A stretch of 38,608 nt of DNA from Pseudomonas fluorescens. Its GTDB lineage: Bacteria; Pseudomonadota; Gammaproteobacteria; Pseudomonadales; Pseudomonadaceae. The stretch covers positions 1 through 38,608 of the forward strand of contig NZ_CABVHK010000030.1 in the NCBI RefSeq assembly GCF_902497785.1, given 5' to 3'. Numbering within the stretch: the first letter of the stretch is position 1; the number at the start of each line of letters is the position of its first letter. The translations under genes and the position numbers were made by a program. Shown one piece after another: positions 34,463-38,608 of this stretch. Below the pieces are notes generated by a model that was not told the DNA's origin, made no database searches, and was given only the letters and a program-made list of their open reading frames with translations.

Positions 34463-34735
34463 ATGGAATGGATGAGCTGGACGGTCCCCACTGCGGCGTT
34501 TTTCATCGTCATTGGCCTGATTCTGCTGGGCATGACGACCTGGGAGCTGCGGTCGCCGAGCGTTCTTCGGCGGGGTTTGTTGCCGATTGCCACCACCCGT
34601 GGCGATCGGCTGTTTATCGGTCTTCTCGGCAGCGCCTACCTGCATTTGCTGGTGATCGGCGCCACCGACTGGAGCATCTGGGTAGCGTCCGCGTTGTCCC
34701 TGGTGTGGCTGTTGGCTGTGATGCGTTGGGGCTAG
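34463..34735 (+). CDS. DUF2160-type small membrane protein
   Basis: This 90-residue protein has three hydrophobic segments: about residues 7-26 (WTVPTAAFFIVIGLILLGMT), 52-65 (GLLGSAYLHLLVIG) and 68-86. They are linked by basic loops. From memory it matches DUF2160, a family found in the same place in GlpSTPQV-type operons. Its role is unknown; it may be an accessory subunit of the permease. GAGGAG lies six bases before the second ATG, which is therefore chosen over the one three bases upstream. Confidence 0.82.
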   Translation: MEWMSWTVPTAAFFIVIGLILLGMTTWELRSPSVLRRGLLPIATTRGDRLFIGLLGSAYLHLLVIGATDWSIWVASALSLVWLLAVMRWG

Positions 34736-34782
34736 TCGAATCGCTCGGCAATGTTGCTCCGAAACCCATAAAGGAGGTCTCT

Positions 34783-36525
<1,743 letters not shown>

Positions 36526-36547
36526 CTGCTGAACCCTGAAACGCGAA

Positions 36548-36573
36548 CGGCACCGGAAGGTGCCGCTTTTTTT
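36548..36573 (+). terminator. Rho-independent terminator of the ABC operon
   Basis: The stem cggcacc / ggtgccg with loop ggaa is followed by a run of seven Ts. It starts 22 bases after the binding-protein stop codon. Confidence 0.9.
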
Positions 36574-36592
36574 GTGGGTGTCTGTCAGTCCG

Positions 36593-36686
36593 TCTTCGCG
36601 GGCAAGCCCGCTCCCACAGGTTTTGTGTCGTACACAAAATTTGTGGCCGCCCTCAGTCCCTGTGGGAGCGGGCTTGCCCGCGAAGA
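36593..36686. repeat. REP doublet R10 (class A)
   Basis: Arms tcttcgcgggcaagcccgct and cccacagg have a perfect inverse ending cgaaga. The spacer shares tgtgtcgtacacaaaat with R4. It lies between the convergent ABC operon and nuoN. A class C fragment (gatcttttgatctt) is seen just after it near 36719. Confidence 0.88.
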
Positions 36687-36745
36687 GGCCATCTCTGGCT
36701 ATCGATTTCTAGTGGACGATCTTTTGATCTTGAAACCCCAAACGC

Positions 36746-36771
36746 AAAAACGGCACCCGAAGGTGCCGTTT
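36746..36771 (-). terminator. Terminator of the nuo operon
   Basis: Read on the minus strand, the stem cggcacc / ggtgccg encloses a TTCG tetraloop and is followed by TTTTTG. It begins about 29 bases after the nuoN stop. The flanking A/T pairs extend the stem, making a strong terminator. Confidence 0.85.
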
Positions 36772-36799
36772 CTGTTTTCCACCGAGTATCGCTAAGCGA

Positions 36800-38263
36800 T
36801 CAACCCGCCAACACAGCCTGTTGAACCAGCACCAGCAACGGTTGCGGATACAGACCCAGGAAGAACGCCAGTCCGGCGATGGCCAGCAGCATGACGCCGC
36901 CCGCTTTTTGTTCCCAGTGCAACTGGGCGTCGTGGCGACGCAGGTTCGGTTCGATCAGGTACAAAGTGACCATCACGCGCAGGTAGTAGAAGACGCCGAT
37001 GGCGCTGCCCAGTACCAGGGAACCGACCAGCCACCATTGCTGCGACTCTACGCCGGTCGCAATGATGTAGAACTTGCCGATGAAGCCTGCGGTCAGCGGG
37101 ATGCCAGCCAGGGACAGCATCATCACGGTCAGCACGGCGGTCAGGTACGGACGGCGCCAGAACAGGCCACGGTATTCGTACAGGGCGTCGGCGTCACGGC
37201 CGTTGTACGGCGAGGACATCAGGGTAATCACGCCGAACGCGCCGAGGCTGGTGACCACGTAGGTGACCAGGTACACGCCGATGGCTTCCACGGCCAGGCC
37301 TTTGCTCGCCACCAGGGCGATCAGCAGGTAGCCGAAGTGGGCGATGGACGAGTAACCCAGCAGACGCTTGAGGTTGCTTTGGGTCAGGGCCAGCAGGTTA
37401 CCGAACAGGATCGAAGCGATGGCGATGATGGTCAGCACGTCGCTCAGGACACCACTGCTCGCCGCTGGCGAGATCTGGAACAGACGCACCATCACCGCGA
37501 ACACCGCGACTTTGGACGCGGTCGCCAGGAATGCGGCAACCGGTGCCGGAGCCCCTTCGTAAACGTCCGGGGTCCAGAGGTGGAACGGTACCAGCGACAG
37601 CTTGAACGCCAGGCCGATGAGCATCATGCCCAGGCCCATCTGCGCCAGCGAGCTTGGCAGGCCGGTGGCCGCGAGGGCCTGACCGATGCCGACGAAGCTC
37701 AGGCTGCCGGAATCGGCATACAGCAGCGCCATGCCGAACAACAGGAACGCCGAACCGGCAGCCGACAGCACCATGTACTTGATGCCGGCTTCCAGCGAAC
37801 GCTTGTTGAAGAAGGCATACGCCACCAGACCGTAGACCGGCACCGACAGCAGTTCCAGACCGATGAACAAGCCGGCCAGGTGCTGCGCGCTGACCAGAAC
37901 CAGGCCACCGGCGGCGGCCATCAGGATCAGCAGGTACAGTTCTTCGCGGTTGCCGGGGTAACCCGAACCGCCATCGCCGAGGTAGGCGTGGGCGAGGGTC
38001 ACACAAGCCAGGGTGGCGACCAGGATCAGCGCCATGTACAAGCAGGCGAAGCTATCGATTTGCAGCAGCGGGGTCACGGCCAGAGGCGCGACCTTCAAGG
38101 CGGGCAGGATCGACAGCAATGCCAGGTTCAGACCTGCCACGGAAATCAGGAAGGTCTGCGAGTGGTTGCGGCGCCAGGCAATCGCCAGCATCACCACGAT
38201 GATCGTGGCGCTGGTGATCAACAACGGCGCTAGCGCGATAAAGTGTTGAGTCGTGAATTCCAT
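36800..38263 (-). CDS. nuoN: NADH-quinone oxidoreductase subunit N
   Basis: NuoN is one of the three antiporter-like proton-pumping subunits of respiratory complex I in the inner membrane. The 487-residue protein has about 14 hydrophobic helices. Conserved charged residues appear in GLELLSVPVYGLVAY (helix-5 glutamate), NKRSLEAGIKYMVLSAAGSA and FKLSLVPFHLWTPDVYEGAP (helix-7 lysine). The ATG at 38263 (MEFTTQHFIAL) is chosen; upstream codons overlap nuoM. The ribosome site AAGAG overlaps the nuoM stop, and the intergenic gap is seven bases. It is the last nuo gene. Confidence 0.97.
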   Translation of the reverse strand: MEFTTQHFIALAPLLITSATIIVVMLAIAWRRNHSQTFLISVAGLNLALLSILPALKVAPLAVTPLLQIDSFACLYMALILVATLACVTLAHAYLGDGGSGYPGNREELYLLILMAAAGGLVLVSAQHLAGLFIGLELLSVPVYGLVAYAFFNKRSLEAGIKYMVLSAAGSAFLLFGMALLYADSGSLSFVGIGQALAATGLPSSLAQMGLGMMLIGLAFKLSLVPFHLWTPDVYEGAPAPVAAFLATASKVAVFAVMVRLFQISPAASSGVLSDVLTIIAIASILFGNLLALTQSNLKRLLGYSSIAHFGYLLIALVASKGLAVEAIGVYLVTYVVTSLGAFGVITLMSSPYNGRDADALYEYRGLFWRRPYLTAVLTVMMLSLAGIPLTAGFIGKFYIIATGVESQQWWLVGSLVLGSAIGVFYYLRVMVTLYLIEPNLRRHDAQLHWEQKAGGVMLLAIAGLAFFLGLYPQPLLVLVQQAVLAG

Positions 38264-38270
38264 AGCGCTC

Positions 38271-38608
38271 TTACCGGGCCGAAGCGAGTTGAGTGAAGGC
38301 GGTGCCGAGCCACTGCTGCACGCCATGCATCGTCGCGGCAGAGGTGTCGAGGAACGGTTGCGGGTACACGCCGAGGTAAATCAGCAGTGCCGCCAGACCG
38401 ACCACCATGATCAGTTCGCGAGCATCCATACCGTGCAGCACCGCGTCCGATTTCGACGGGCCGAAGTAGGCACGGTGAATCATGATCAGCGAGTACACCG
38501 AACCGAACACCAGACCGGAGGTGGCAATTGCCGTGATCCACGGTGCAGCGGTGAACGTGCCGATCAGAATCAGGAACTCACCGACAAAGTTGCCAGTGCC
38601 CGGCAAGC
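38271..38608 (-). CDS. nuoM: NADH-quinone oxidoreductase subunit M, 3' end only
   Basis: Only the last about 112 codons are in the window; the gene runs off the right edge. The segment LPGTGNFVGEFLILIGTF and the following transmembrane helices are typical of the C-terminal part of NuoM, another proton-pumping subunit of complex I. The stop TAA at 38271-38273 lies seven bases before the nuoN start. Confidence 0.95.
   Translation of the reverse strand, partial: LPGTGNFVGEFLILIGTFTAAPWITAIATSGLVFGSVYSLIMIHRAYFGPSKSDAVLHGMDARELIMVVGLAALLIYLGVYPQPFLDTSAATMHGVQQWLGTAFTQLASAR

Noticed and set aside
34468..34782. In-frame upstream extension of the binding-protein gene across the DUF2160 gene
   Set aside because: The signal peptide and a near-perfect AAGGAGGT site place the start at 34783; the extension reads the DUF2160 gene in another frame.

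Overview
The window looks like a chromosomal segment of a fluorescens-group Pseudomonas. It has high-GC coding sequence, the aroC-MFS-mtnBDC block, glnS next to cysS, ppiB-lpxH, nuoM-nuoN, a DUF3509-type protein, and a high density of the inverted REP doublets typical of that group. No rRNA, tRNA, prophage, insertion sequence or CRISPR array was seen. Most genes are core metabolism. The accessory interest lies in two transport systems, their control regions and the REP elements.

Layout. 0-2 kb: a C-terminally membrane-anchored protein of unknown function and an exported alpha/beta hydrolase, both on the minus strand. 2-6.1 kb: aroC, an MFS transporter and the methionine-salvage genes mtnB-mtnD-mtnC, closely packed on the plus strand. 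6.1-9.6 kb: a DUF3509-type protein, a FATP-type acyl-CoA synthetase and an ankyrin-repeat protein. 9.6-12.9 kb: a PstS/OmpA-type gene broken by an amber codon, xthA and a GNAT acetyltransferase. 13-18.4 kb: tamA-tamB, the outer-membrane translocation and assembly module. 18.6-23.5 kb: a MarR-controlled tripartite efflux operon (MarR, NodT-type outer-membrane lipoprotein, EmrA-like, EmrB-like). Its promoter carries two perfect copies of a 12-bp palindrome. 23.6-28.2 kb: lpxH and ppiB diverge from glnS-cysS. 28.35-36.5 kb: a sigma-54 activator diverges from a six-gene ABC uptake operon of the GlpSTPQV (Rhizobium glycerol transporter) type. 36.8 kb to the end: nuoN and the 3' end of nuoM.

The most rewarding region is 30.2-36.5 kb. 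The intergenic DNA holds a near-consensus -24/-12 promoter, five TGTTCA repeats at activator-binding distance, and A-rich Hfq/Crc-type motifs in the leaders of both the regulator and the operon. These point to a substrate-induced, catabolite-repressed uptake system. Its two ATPases are complementarily degenerate, one lacking the H-loop histidine and the other the LSGGQ signature, so a heterodimer would have only one consensus ATP site. The operon includes a small DUF2160-type membrane protein and no catabolic gene, so the substrate stays open.

Ten inverted REP doublets in three sequence classes occupy intergenic gaps, including one inside the efflux operon. All functional statements are by recognition of family motifs; no database search was run.
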